Positions 42,843 to 50,783 of a stretch of 64,000 nt of DNA are shown here, in pieces. The notes below the pieces were generated by a model. The model ran no database searches. It saw only the letters and a list, made by a program, of their open reading frames with translations, and was not told the origin of the DNA. How positions within the stretch are numbered: position 1 is the stretch's first letter; every line of letters begins with the position of its first letter. The translations under genes were made by a program, and so were the position numbers. Origin of the DNA: Pelagerythrobacter sp041912895 (GTDB lineage: Bacteria > Pseudomonadota > Alphaproteobacteria > Sphingomonadales > Sphingomonadaceae); the NCBI RefSeq assembly GCF_041912895.1, contig NZ_JAYSGI010000003.1, forward strand, positions 124,001 to 188,000, given 5' to 3'.

Positions 42843-43631
42843 ATGTATTCCTCGCGAAATCAAGAACGCATCATCGTAACCGGCGCCTCGGGCGCGCTGG
42901 GCGGCGCGCTGGCGCGCCTGCTCGCTCGGCCGGGGGTGGAGCTGAGCCTGTGGGGCCGCGATGCCGCCCGGCTCGATGTCGTGGCGGGGCAGGTCCGCGC
43001 CGCGGGAGCGGAGGCCTCGACCCGCCGCCTCGACCTGACCGACGGACCGGGCGCGGTCGATGCCGTGCTGGCCGACGATGCCGCCGCGCCCTTCGCGCAA
43101 TCCTATCTCGTCGCGGGCCTCGGCGACGTGCGCGCGCCGGGCGACGTGGTGGAAGACCCGGCGCTCGTCCTGCGGCTGGCGCAGGTCAATTTCGCCGCGC
43201 CCGCCGCGATGGCCGCGGCGCTGGCCGGGCGCATGGCCGCGCGCGGGCACGGGCGGATCATCCTGATCGGATCGGCGGCGGGCCACCACGCACTGCCGTT
43301 CGCCGCCGCCTATTCGGGCAGCAAGGCGGGGCTCGCGCGGTTCGCGGACGCGCTGCGCATCGCAGTGAAGCCGCACGGGGTTACCGTCACGCTCGCCGCG
43401 CCGGGCTTCCTCGATGCGCCGGGCGGGCGCGGCACCCCGGGGGGGCAGCGGCTGCTACTGTCGTCGGAGGAAGCCGCGCGGCGGATCGTCCGCGCCGCGC
43501 GCGCGGGCAAGGCGCATTACGTGACACCGTGGCCGTTCGCGGCATTGCACTTGGTCGATGCGCTGCTGCCGCGCGCGCTGCGCGATCGGGTGCTGGCCGC
43601 GCTGCCCCTGCCCGACGCCGAGGGTGGCTAG
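42843..43631 (+). CDS. Short-chain dehydrogenase/reductase
   Basis: This 262-residue classical SDR has the cofactor motif T-G-A-S-G-A-L-G-G and a catalytic triad of the Ser in I-L-I-G-S-A-A-G with Tyr/Lys in A-Y-S-G-S-K-A-G. The usual N-A-G motif is replaced by a V-A-G-L-G segment. The C-terminal region (about 215-262) is hydrophobic and basic and may associate with the membrane. An earlier ATG at 42780 is possible, but conservation should start near T-G-A-S-G. It is divergent from the hydroxylase, and its 3' end overlaps the convergent LtaS-like gene by four bases. SDRs of this type often reduce lipid or sugar ketones; the substrate is unknown. Confidence 0.85.
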   Translation: MYSSRNQERIIVTGASGALGGALARLLARPGVELSLWGRDAARLDVVAGQVRAAGAEASTRRLDLTDGPGAVDAVLADDAAAPFAQSYLVAGLGDVRAPGDVVEDPALVLRLAQVNFAAPAAMAAALAGRMAARGHGRIILIGSAAGHHALPFAAAYSGSKAGLARFADALRIAVKPHGVTVTLAAPGFLDAPGGRGTPGGQRLLLSSEEAARRIVRAARAGKAHYVTPWPFAALHLVDALLPRALRDRVLAALPLPDAEGG

Positions 43632-45163
43632 GGCGCGTATTCGAGGATGGCGTGGTGCAGTTCGGCCGGAGTCAGGTCTCGCCGCGCATTCTCGCCCGGC
43701 ACGATCCGCCCGCGTTCGTCGAAGCGCAGCATGACATAGGGCGTGTGCCGTGCGGAGCCCGGTTCGCTCGCGCCGGGGATGCTGGGGCGATGATCGCCGA
43801 AGAACACCAGCAGCGCGGGGCGCTTCAGCGCGGCGAGCCCGTCGGCGAGGCCGGACAGCATCACGTCCCCGGCGCCGACGAGCTGGTTGTAGTTGCGCAC
43901 GAGGTCGCCGACCGAGCGGCCTCCGCTCGACGACCAGGGGCCGTGGTTCTCGATCGTCACCGCGTAGAGCAACGTAGGCGAGCGCGCTTGTTCGGCCAGC
44001 ATCATCACCTTGCGCGCGATCGCCGCGTCGGTGACGTAGATTCCCTCGTCCCTCGTGGGCGGATCGAAGCTTTCCGGCCCGACCAGTTCGGCGAAGCCGG
44101 CGGCGGGAAGGCTCCGGTCGCGGCCGTAGAAGCGCATGTCATGCGGGTGGACGAACACGCTGCGCCAGCTCTCCGTGCCCAGCCTGTTCGGCAGTCCGTA
44201 CGACGCCTCGCCCCGCGCGGTGAGGAAGGGGTCGAAGCGGCGGAAGCCCAGTTCGTCCTCGCTGCGCCCGAACAGCACCCCGTATTCGGTGCGCATCGTA
44301 TATGCACCGAAGCCGCTGACGAGCAGGTTGCCCCACCGCACCGCGTTCGCCTGTGCGCGCGCCAGCCCCGACAGCGCGAATTGCCGATCGCCGAACAACT
44401 CGGCCGGGTCGGCGAACGATTCGCACTGGATCGCCACGATCAGCGGAGCGGCGGCTTGCGAATCCTTAAGCGGAGCAGGCGTTGCGGAGGCGGGGCACGA
44501 GGGCGGGTCCACGCTCTCGCGCCACCGCAGCCAGTACAGCAGCAGCGTGGGAAGCAGCCCCAGGCGAACGAGGTCGGCCTCGGCGCGCGGCTCGCGCGCC
44601 AATGCGCGGAACGGCGCAAGACGAAGGCTGAGCACCAGAAGCACCAAGCCGATCGCGAAAATCGTCGCTCCGGCGATGTGCGGCGCGGGCGCGGGCACGA
44701 ACAGCCAGGCCAGCGCGGCCAGGAGGCCGAGCGCCGCGACGATCGCGCAGGCGAGTTGCCAGCCCTTGAGGGCGGAGAGATAGAACTGCGGATGGCGGAA
44801 AACCGCGCCGATCAACGCGAGATCCGAAAACACGAGCGATTCGCCGAGCATCGCGCGCTTGGCGTTCGAAGCCTGCGCCAGCAGCACTTGCAGCGCCAGC
44901 GCCAGCAGGACAGCCACCACGGGGCTTCCGCAAAGCGCGAGGAAACCTCCGAAGAGGATGCAATTCATCAGCAGCAGGAGCCACGAGCCCGGCAGGCTGC
45001 GCCACGGCCTTGAAGGGCGTGCGCGACGCGGTAGCGCCGTGCTGTCGATCAGGAACGCAGCGGCCAGCCCCGCGAGGGCGATCAAGGCGGCGTCCGTCAC
45101 CTCGGCGCCGTTCTCTGGCTCGGGGGCCGTTTCATGAGAGCGGCTCGTTGGTCCCCGGAACAC
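43628..45163 (-). CDS. LtaS/OpgB-like phosphoglycerol transferase or sulfatase-family membrane protein
   Basis: This 511-residue protein has about five membrane spans in the first 210 residues, then a periplasmic alkaline-phosphatase-fold domain. C-E-S-F-A-D opens the domain, the nucleophile region is G-F-G-A-Y-T-M-R-T-E-Y-G-V-L-F-G with likely Thr289, and metal-site segments are E-N-H-G-P-W and F-G-D-H-R-P-S. This is the pattern of lipoteichoic-acid-synthase-like phosphoglycerol transferases found in Gram-negatives. It could add phosphoglycerol or a related group from phosphatidylglycerol to a periplasmic glycan. It lies between the SDR and kpsS genes and shares the intergenic region 45164-45281 with kpsS. 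Confidence 0.86.
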   Translation of the reverse strand: MFRGPTSRSHETAPEPENGAEVTDAALIALAGLAAAFLIDSTALPRRARPSRPWRSLPGSWLLLLMNCILFGGFLALCGSPVVAVLLALALQVLLAQASNAKRAMLGESLVFSDLALIGAVFRHPQFYLSALKGWQLACAIVAALGLLAALAWLFVPAPAPHIAGATIFAIGLVLLVLSLRLAPFRALAREPRAEADLVRLGLLPTLLLYWLRWRESVDPPSCPASATPAPLKDSQAAAPLIVAIQCESFADPAELFGDRQFALSGLARAQANAVRWGNLLVSGFGAYTMRTEYGVLFGRSEDELGFRRFDPFLTARGEASYGLPNRLGTESWRSVFVHPHDMRFYGRDRSLPAAGFAELVGPESFDPPTRDEGIYVTDAAIARKVMMLAEQARSPTLLYAVTIENHGPWSSSGGRSVGDLVRNYNQLVGAGDVMLSGLADGLAALKRPALLVFFGDHRPSIPGASEPGSARHTPYVMLRFDERGRIVPGENARRDLTPAELHHAILEYAP

Positions 45164-45281
45164 AATAGGTCAAGTTCGTTACAGTGCCGATCGCTTGGTC
45201 GGCTCCGGATGCACCATCGGGCGGTTCCGGCGGTTACAAGGGGTTGCTCTATCGCAGCGCATGCACGATTGGCAGGTTCGC

Positions 45282-46592
45282 ATGCCTGCTTCTCGCCAAA
45301 CACGCGCAGTCGATCCGGGCCGGGACGATGACTCGGCACCGCTCGATCCCGCGCGCGCCAGCGGCAGCGACGTTCCCTCCAAGCGGGTTGTCCTGCTGCT
45401 ACAGGGCCTGATGGGGCGGCTGTTCCGCCGCTTGGGGCAGGAACTGATCCGCTCCGGGCACCGCGTCTACAAGGTCAACTTCAACGGGGGCGACCGCCTG
45501 TTCTGGCGCCTGCCCGGCGGCATCGAATACCGCGGATCGCTGGAGGAATGGCCCGACAGTCTCGCCGAGATCATCCGCGAACGCGGCGTGACCGACGTCG
45601 TCCTGTTCGGCGATTGCCGCGCGCATCATCTGGTCGCCACCAAGGTATGCCGCGAGCTGAACGTGCCGGTCCATGTGTTCGAGGAAGGCTATGTCCGGCC
45701 CGACTGGGTGACGCTGGAACTGGGCGGGGTGAACGGCCATTCCTCGCTGCCGCGCGATCCCGAGTGGTATCGCCGCACCGCCGCCGCGCTCCCGCCGGTG
45801 CCGAAGCACGCGCAGGTGCCCTCGTCCTTTCGTCGCCGCGCCCTGGAGGGGCTGGCGTACAACGTCGCCGATGTGTTCACCCGGGGCGGCTATCCGCACT
45901 GGACGACCCATCGCCCGTGGCACCCGCTGGTCGAGGGCATGGGTTGGGTCCGCAAACTCGCGCGGGGCAAGCGCAAGCGGCAGAGCGCTGCGGAGCTGAT
46001 CGCGCGGCTCGAAACCTCGGAGCAGCCGTATTTCCTGTTTCCGCTCCAGCTCGCATCGGATGCGCAGATCCGCCTGCATTCCCCGTTTGCCGGGGTCGGC
46101 GACGCGCTGCGGCTGATCCTCGAATCCTTCGCGCGCAACGCGCCGAAGAACGCGCGCCTCGTCGTCAAAGAGCACCCGCTGGACAACGGGGTGGTCGACT
46201 GGCGGCGCGAGACCGAGAGCATGGCCAAGCTGTTCGAGGTGGCCGATCGGGTCGACTATCTGCCGTGGGGCGACATCGTGCCGGTGGCGGCGCGCGCGCG
46301 CGGCACGGTGACGATCAACAGCACCAGCGGCACGCTGGCGCTGGCGATGGGCGTTCCCGTCGTCGCGCTGGGGCAGGCGGTCTACGATATCGCGGACATC
46401 ACGCACCAGACCGGCCTCGACAGGTTCTGGACCGACCCTCAAGCGCCCGATCCCGAGACGTTCGCGGCCTTCCGGCGCGTGCTGGTCGAACGCTGCCTGA
46501 TTCCGGGCGGATTCTTTTCCGACGAGGCGCTGGACAAGGTGGTGCGCCACGCGGTCGCGCGCTTCGAGGGCCGCGGGCTCCTGCCGGAATGA
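45282..46592 (+). CDS. kpsS: KpsS-like capsule linker Kdo transferase
   Basis: This is a roughly 436-residue protein. The conserved core begins at V-V-L-L-L-Q-G-L-M-G and includes F-N-G-G-D, E-E-G-Y-V-R-P-D-W-V-T-L-E, F-P-L-Q-L-A-S-D-A-Q-I, V-K-E-H-P-L-D and S-T-S-G-T-L-A-L-A-M-G, all typical of KpsS. KpsS adds the first beta-Kdo to lyso-phosphatidylglycerol, after which KpsC extends the linker. The start is uncertain: ATG 45282 has AGG at good spacing, ATG 45261 and TTG 45195 are alternatives, and the extra residues are not conserved. The LtaS-like gene is divergent. Confidence 0.9.
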   Translation: MPASRQTRAVDPGRDDDSAPLDPARASGSDVPSKRVVLLLQGLMGRLFRRLGQELIRSGHRVYKVNFNGGDRLFWRLPGGIEYRGSLEEWPDSLAEIIRERGVTDVVLFGDCRAHHLVATKVCRELNVPVHVFEEGYVRPDWVTLELGGVNGHSSLPRDPEWYRRTAAALPPVPKHAQVPSSFRRRALEGLAYNVADVFTRGGYPHWTTHRPWHPLVEGMGWVRKLARGKRKRQSAAELIARLETSEQPYFLFPLQLASDAQIRLHSPFAGVGDALRLILESFARNAPKNARLVVKEHPLDNGVVDWRRETESMAKLFEVADRVDYLPWGDIVPVAARARGTVTINSTSGTLALAMGVPVVALGQAVYDIADITHQTGLDRFWTDPQAPDPETFAAFRRVLVERCLIPGGFFSDEALDKVVRHAVARFEGRGLLPE

Positions 46593-46602
46593 GATAGCGG
46601 CG

Positions 46603-46854
46603 ATGGAATTCGACGATCTTCTGCGCCGCTATTTCGGCACCGGCGACTTCGCATCGGTCGCGCCCGCCGCGCTGGCTGCGGGTGTCGAGCGCTGCCAGGT
46701 CGATCTCGGCCTCGAGACCGACCAGGGCAAGCGATTCGCGCTGTGGGCCATGCTCTACATGCTCGGAGCGGCGCCCGAACTGAGCGAGGTGTTCGACGAT
46801 CCGGCCGCGCGCGAGGCCGCGCGCGATTTCATGGATATGATCGACGCCGCCTAG
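46603..46854 (+). CDS. Small hypothetical protein downstream of kpsS
   Basis: This 83-residue acidic, mostly helical protein starts M-E-F-D-D-L-L-R-R-Y-F-G-T. It is soluble and Ala/Asp-rich, with no signal peptide or membrane span and no catalytic motif I recognise. It begins 10 bases after the kpsS stop and is likely in the same transcript. Its stop is 6 bases from the convergent PilZ gene. Confidence 0.6.
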   Translation: MEFDDLLRRYFGTGDFASVAPAALAAGVERCQVDLGLETDQGKRFALWAMLYMLGAAPELSEVFDDPAAREAARDFMDMIDAA

Positions 46855-46860
46855 TGGCGA

Positions 46861-47406
46861 TCAACGGTCGAGATCGGCCACCTTGCGCAGCGCCTGACCG
46901 GCCATGTCGAGCGCCTGGAGCTTGGTCCCGTAGCGCGCCACCACCGCCGGATCGTCGGCCAGTTCGTCCGCCAGCGCATCGATCGCGCGCGCCAGCCGGC
47001 GGAATTCGAGCGCGGACGGCATCTGCGATTGCAGCGGCGCGGTGCTGGCGGAGGGCGGCGAACCCGGTGCCGCGTGCTTGATCCGCTGAAACGTCTCGTC
47101 GACGTGCTGCTGCCCCGACTGGCCGGCCGGAAGCCATCGCGCGACGTGGATCTTGGCCTCGAACCGCAGGCCGGCCTTGCCGCCTTCGTTCCACACCACT
47201 TCGCCGCTGATCGCATCCTCGCCACGGCGGAGCATCACCCGCTCGCCCGGCTTGGGCAGTGCGCCGGCTTCGATCAGCGCGCCGCCGGGCGAGAGGTTGC
47301 GAATCCTGACCGCCCCCGATGCCGTCGGCCCGGATATCGTCGCCATGACGAACATGTTGGTGCGCGGCTCGCTCCGAGCGCAGCTTGACTGGGCGACCAC
47401 GTCCAC
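46861..47406 (-). CDS. PilZ-domain c-di-GMP-binding protein
   Basis: This 181-residue cytoplasmic protein has an N-terminal PilZ domain (about 8-95). The c-di-GMP-binding R-x-x-x-R is R11-S-E-P-R15, and the second motif is N-L-S-P-G-G-A. The C-terminal part (about 125-181) is predicted helical and may dimerise or contact a partner. It lies next to kpsS, so c-di-GMP control of capsule or motility is conceivable; that link is an inference. An internal ATG (M18) would remove the R-x-x-x-R motif, so 47406 is preferred. Confidence 0.86.
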   Translation of the reverse strand: MDVVAQSSCARSEPRTNMFVMATISGPTASGAVRIRNLSPGGALIEAGALPKPGERVMLRRGEDAISGEVVWNEGGKAGLRFEAKIHVARWLPAGQSGQQHVDETFQRIKHAAPGSPPSASTAPLQSQMPSALEFRRLARAIDALADELADDPAVVARYGTKLQALDMAGQALRKVADLDR

Positions 47407-47474
47407 TTCCTTCCCCCTGTGTCAGGGTTGTGGCAGCGGCATGGTTACGAAATGCTTGCGCCGCGCCCGCCGAT

Positions 47475-48155
47475 TTACCGGATAGGCCGGCGATCGAGCC
47501 ACCGCGCGAACCGCACCACGAGTGCGATCAGGAACGGCACGAGCACGAACGACAGCACGATCTTGGCGAGCGCCTGGCCCGCGATCAGCGTGCCGATCTC
47601 GCGCTCTCCGCCGAACGCCAGCGTGATGAAGATCACCGAATCGATTGCCTGGCTGAGCGCCGAGGCGATCGCGCCACGGATCATCAGGCCGACGCTGCCC
47701 GAGCCCTCGCCGCTGCCGCGCAGTTTGGAGAAGATCCACACGTTGAGCAGCAGCGAGACGAGGTAGGCCACCGGCCCGGCGGCCATGATCCGCGGCGTGG
47801 TGGCGTGGATCAGCTGGAACGCCTCCAGCCCCTGCGGCCACATCTCGGGATCGGCAGGCAGGCGCAGCACCAGCAGGATCAGCACGATCGACATCGCCAG
47901 CGGCAGGAAACCCCAGACCACCAGCCGGTTCGCGGTGGAAGCGCCGTGGAGCTGCGCGGTCGCGCTCGACAGCACGACGAGCACGAGAAAGGCGAAGATG
48001 CCCGCCTCGACGCCCAGACCCGTCGGCCCGAGCATCACCTGCTTGACCGCGAGGAACCCGGCGAGGACGGTCATCCCGCCATAGACCAGCGCGAATACGA
48101 ACAGCGATCGGGCGATCGGGAATGCGGCGGCGGGCTGGGCGGGGGCGTCGTTCAT
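47475..48155 (-). CDS. VUT-family transporter (YhhQ-like, queuosine precursor)
   Basis: This 226-residue membrane protein has about six hydrophobic segments. The family features include N-R-L-V-V-W-G after the second span, R-I-M-A-A-G-P-V-A-Y-L, and A-S-A-L-S-Q-A-I-D-S-V-I-F-I-T-L with the conserved Gln-Asp. YhhQ of E. coli imports preQ0/preQ1 for queuosine tRNA modification; the same role is likely but not proved here. ATG 48155 is chosen over GTG 48161. It is divergent from the nucleoside transporter across 128 bases. Confidence 0.82.
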   Translation of the reverse strand: MNDAPAQPAAAFPIARSLFVFALVYGGMTVLAGFLAVKQVMLGPTGLGVEAGIFAFLVLVVLSSATAQLHGASTANRLVVWGFLPLAMSIVLILLVLRLPADPEMWPQGLEAFQLIHATTPRIMAAGPVAYLVSLLLNVWIFSKLRGSGEGSGSVGLMIRGAIASALSQAIDSVIFITLAFGGEREIGTLIAGQALAKIVLSFVLVPFLIALVVRFARWLDRRPIR

Positions 48156-48283
48156 GACCACCGCCTATTGGTTGGCGGGGGAAAAGGGAAGCGTGGCTAA
48201 GCCGCCTCCCGCGTTTGACTGTGGATGCGAGGCAGGCGAGAGAGCGCCTTTGCCATTCCAGCGCGAACGGACTCTTTCGCCCG

Positions 48284-49594
48284 ATGCATCCAATTCTCAC
48301 CAGCCTGATCGGGATCGTCGCGATCCTGGCGCTCGCCTTCCTGCTTTCGACCGGCAAGCGGCGTATCCGCCTGCGCGTGGTCGCCTCGGCTTTCGCGTTG
48401 CAGGCGCTGATCGCATTCATCGTCCTGCGCACGCCATGGGGCGTCGCTGGCATCAGGGGCATGTCGAACGGGGTCTCGGCGCTCCTTTCCTACGCCAACG
48501 AAGGGACGGAATTCCTGTTCGGGGCGGACAATCCGCTGGCGAACACCTTTGCGCTCGGCGCGCTGCCGGTGATCGTGTTCTTCGCCGCGCTCGTCTCGAT
48601 CCTCTATTATCTCGGGATCATGCAGCGTGTCGTGCGTTGGGTCGGCGGGGCGATCGGCTGGGTGACGGGCATCAGCCGGGTCGAATCGCTGGGCGCGGCG
48701 GCGAATATCTTCGTCGGCCAGTCCGAAAGCCCGCTGGTGGTGCGCCCCTATCTCGCCGCGCTCGCGCCCAGCCGGCTGTTCACGCTGATGACGGTCGGCA
48801 TGGCGGGCGTCGCGGGCACGATCCTCGCTGCCTATGCCGGGCTGCTGGGGCAGGATTACCTGCCGTTCCTGCTCGCCGCCGCGTTCATGTCCGCGCCGGG
48901 CGGCATCCTGATGGCTAAGATCGTCATGCCCGACGAAGCCGAAGCCTCGCCCGAGGCGGAAGGGCAGATCGCGCTGCCCCAGAGCCGCATCAGTTCCGAA
49001 GGCCCGGCTTCGCTGGTCGAAGGTGGCAAGGCGCACGAAGTCGCCGTGGCGGAGACGTTCGAGGACGGGCAGCGCCCGGCCAACGTGATCGAGGCGGCGG
49101 CGCAGGGCGCGCAGACCGGCGTGAAGCTGGCGGTGGCGGTGGGCGCGATGGTGCTGGCCTTCGTCGCGCTGGTGGCGCTGGCGAACGGCCTGCTCGGCTG
49201 GCTCGGCGGGCTGTTCGCCTATCCCGAGCTGTCGTTCCAGCAGATCCTCGGCTGGGTTTTCGCGCCGATCATGTATCTGATCGGCATCGCCGACTGGAGC
49301 CAGGCACAGATCGCCGGCGGCCTGTTCGGCACCAAGATCGTGCTCAACGAATTCGTCGCCTTCATCGAACTGGGGCAACTGGCGGGGCTGGAGGATCGCA
49401 GCCGTGCGATCGTGACCTTCGCGCTGTGCGGCTTCGCCAATTTTTCCTCGATTGCGATCCAGATGGCGGTTACGGGTGGCCTTGCCCCGAACCAGCGACC
49501 GGTCATCGCGAAGCTCGGCCTGCGCGCACTCGCCGCAGGCAGCCTCGCCAACCTGATGAGCGCGGCGCTCGCGGGCCTGTTCCTGCCTTACTGA
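48284..49594 (+). CDS. Concentrative nucleoside transporter (CNT/NupC family)
   Basis: This 436-residue inner-membrane symporter has about ten hydrophobic segments. The CNT signatures are present: G-A-A-A-N-I-F-V-G-Q-S-E-S-P-L, the late T-K-I-V-L-N-E-F-V-A-F, and C-G-F-A-N-F-S-S-I. It should import nucleosides with H+ or Na+. The central loop (about 215-270) is charged and variable. The oxygenase gene follows after 25 bases and may be co-transcribed. Confidence 0.93.
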   Translation: MHPILTSLIGIVAILALAFLLSTGKRRIRLRVVASAFALQALIAFIVLRTPWGVAGIRGMSNGVSALLSYANEGTEFLFGADNPLANTFALGALPVIVFFAALVSILYYLGIMQRVVRWVGGAIGWVTGISRVESLGAAANIFVGQSESPLVVRPYLAALAPSRLFTLMTVGMAGVAGTILAAYAGLLGQDYLPFLLAAAFMSAPGGILMAKIVMPDEAEASPEAEGQIALPQSRISSEGPASLVEGGKAHEVAVAETFEDGQRPANVIEAAAQGAQTGVKLAVAVGAMVLAFVALVALANGLLGWLGGLFAYPELSFQQILGWVFAPIMYLIGIADWSQAQIAGGLFGTKIVLNEFVAFIELGQLAGLEDRSRAIVTFALCGFANFSSIAIQMAVTGGLAPNQRPVIAKLGLRALAAGSLANLMSAALAGLFLPY

Positions 49595-49619
49595 GTCGCA
49601 AGCCCAAGAGTCGCCAGAT

Positions 49620-50549
49620 ATGTCAGACATCGCCTCCGTTTCCATCGCCCGCCCGCTGAGCGAAGTCGCCGACGAGATCGGCCGGAGCTTCGAGGAATAC
49701 GGCTTCGCGGTGATCCGCGACCACGGCATCCCCGCAGAGCTGATCGCACAGGCGGAGGGGCTCTCGAAGGCGTTCTTCGCGCTGCCCGACGCGGCCAAGC
49801 GCGCCTATCACATCCCCGGCGGCGGCGGTGCGCGCGGCTACACGCCGTTCGGCACCGAGAAGGCCAAGGACGCGGCGATCCACGATCTCAAGGAATTCTG
49901 GCATGTCGGCCGCTCGCTGCCCGAAGGCCACGCGCTGGCGGAATACATGGCGCCCAACCTCTGGCCCGCCGAGATCGAGGATTTCGAGGAAACGTTCGAA
50001 GCGCTCTACGCCGCATTCGAGAAGGCCGGCGCGCGCGTTCTGGAGGCGGTCGCGCTCCACCTCGGCCTGCCGCGCGAATGGTTCGCGCGCACGGTGGAAG
50101 ACGGCAACTCGATCATGCGCCTGCTCCACTACCCGCCGCTCGACAGCGCCGATGCCGAAGGCGCGATCCGCGCCGCCGCGCACGGCGACATCAACACCAT
50201 CACCTTGTTGCTCGGTGCCGAGGAGGCAGGGCTCGAGCTGCTGACCGCGAGCGGCGAGTGGAAAGCTGTCGAGGTGCCCGAAGGTGCGCTGGTGGTGAAC
50301 ATCGGCGACATGCTCGACCGGCTGACCAACGGCAAGCTGCCCTCGACCCAGCACCGCGTGGTCAATCCCCGCGGCGCAGCTGCCTATCGTTCACGCTATT
50401 CGATGCCGTTCTTCCTGCACTTCCGGCCCGACTTCACGATCGAGACGCTGGAAAGCTGCATCGATCCCGGCTCGCCCGAGTCGCATCCGGCGCCGATTTC
50501 GAGCCACGATTTCCTGATGCAGCGGCTGCGCGAGATAAATCTCGCGTGA
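49620..50549 (+). CDS. Isopenicillin-N-synthase-like Fe(II)/2-oxoglutarate oxygenase
   Basis: This 309-residue protein has the DIOX_N domain at the start (F-E-E-Y-G-F-A-V-I-R-D-H-G-I-P) and a 2OG-Fe(II) domain at about 155-275. Metal ligands are H188-x-D190 (H-G-D-I-N-T-I-T) and H245 (T-Q-H-R-V-V-N-P). The 2-oxoglutarate-binding motif is R259-Y-S261. Bacterial members are mostly uncharacterised; it need not make a beta-lactam. It follows the nucleoside transporter closely. Confidence 0.92.
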   Translation: MSDIASVSIARPLSEVADEIGRSFEEYGFAVIRDHGIPAELIAQAEGLSKAFFALPDAAKRAYHIPGGGGARGYTPFGTEKAKDAAIHDLKEFWHVGRSLPEGHALAEYMAPNLWPAEIEDFEETFEALYAAFEKAGARVLEAVALHLGLPREWFARTVEDGNSIMRLLHYPPLDSADAEGAIRAAAHGDINTITLLLGAEEAGLELLTASGEWKAVEVPEGALVVNIGDMLDRLTNGKLPSTQHRVVNPRGAAAYRSRYSMPFFLHFRPDFTIETLESCIDPGSPESHPAPISSHDFLMQRLREINLA

Positions 50550-50591
50550 TCGAACGGCGGTTGTCCCCAAGCCGCAGATAATCTCGTGATA

Positions 50592-50609
50592 TGTTGCATT
50601 GCAGCAACA
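50592..50609. promoter_or_regulatory. Inverted repeat in the leader of the TonB-dependent receptor
   Basis: TGTTGC (50592-50597) and GCAACA (50604-50609) form a perfect interrupted palindrome with a 6-base spacer. It lies just before the terminator hairpin in the 234-base gap before the receptor gene. It may be an operator or part of the terminator region. No Fur-like box was recognised nearby. Confidence 0.3.
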
Positions 50610-50612
50610 GCT

Positions 50613-50639
50613 GGAAACGCCAAGGTTTCCGGGCTTTTT
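50613..50639 (+). terminator. Rho-independent terminator after the oxygenase gene
   Basis: GGAAAC (50613-50618) pairs with GTTTCC (50625-50630) around GCCAAG, extended by outer CT/GG pairs, and is followed by GGGC and the T-run TTTTT (50635-50639). It lies 63 bases after the oxygenase stop and about 145 bases before the receptor start. Confidence 0.6.
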
Positions 50640-50783
50640 GACCCGTGCGCTTCAACGCGTGTTCACATTCCGCCGCACTGTCACATTCCTGCAACAAAAG
50701 CGCCTTCCTAGCGTCGCCGTTCGTGCCTAACGGGCGCGCATCGAATTCGTTCCTCCCAGAGCCTCATCAAAGGGATCGTAATC

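Noticed and set aside
49620..50549. Possible beta-lactam biosynthesis because of the isopenicillin-N-synthase-like fold
   Set aside because: There is no ACV synthetase or other beta-lactam gene nearby; bacterial proteins of this family are general 2-oxoglutarate oxygenases.
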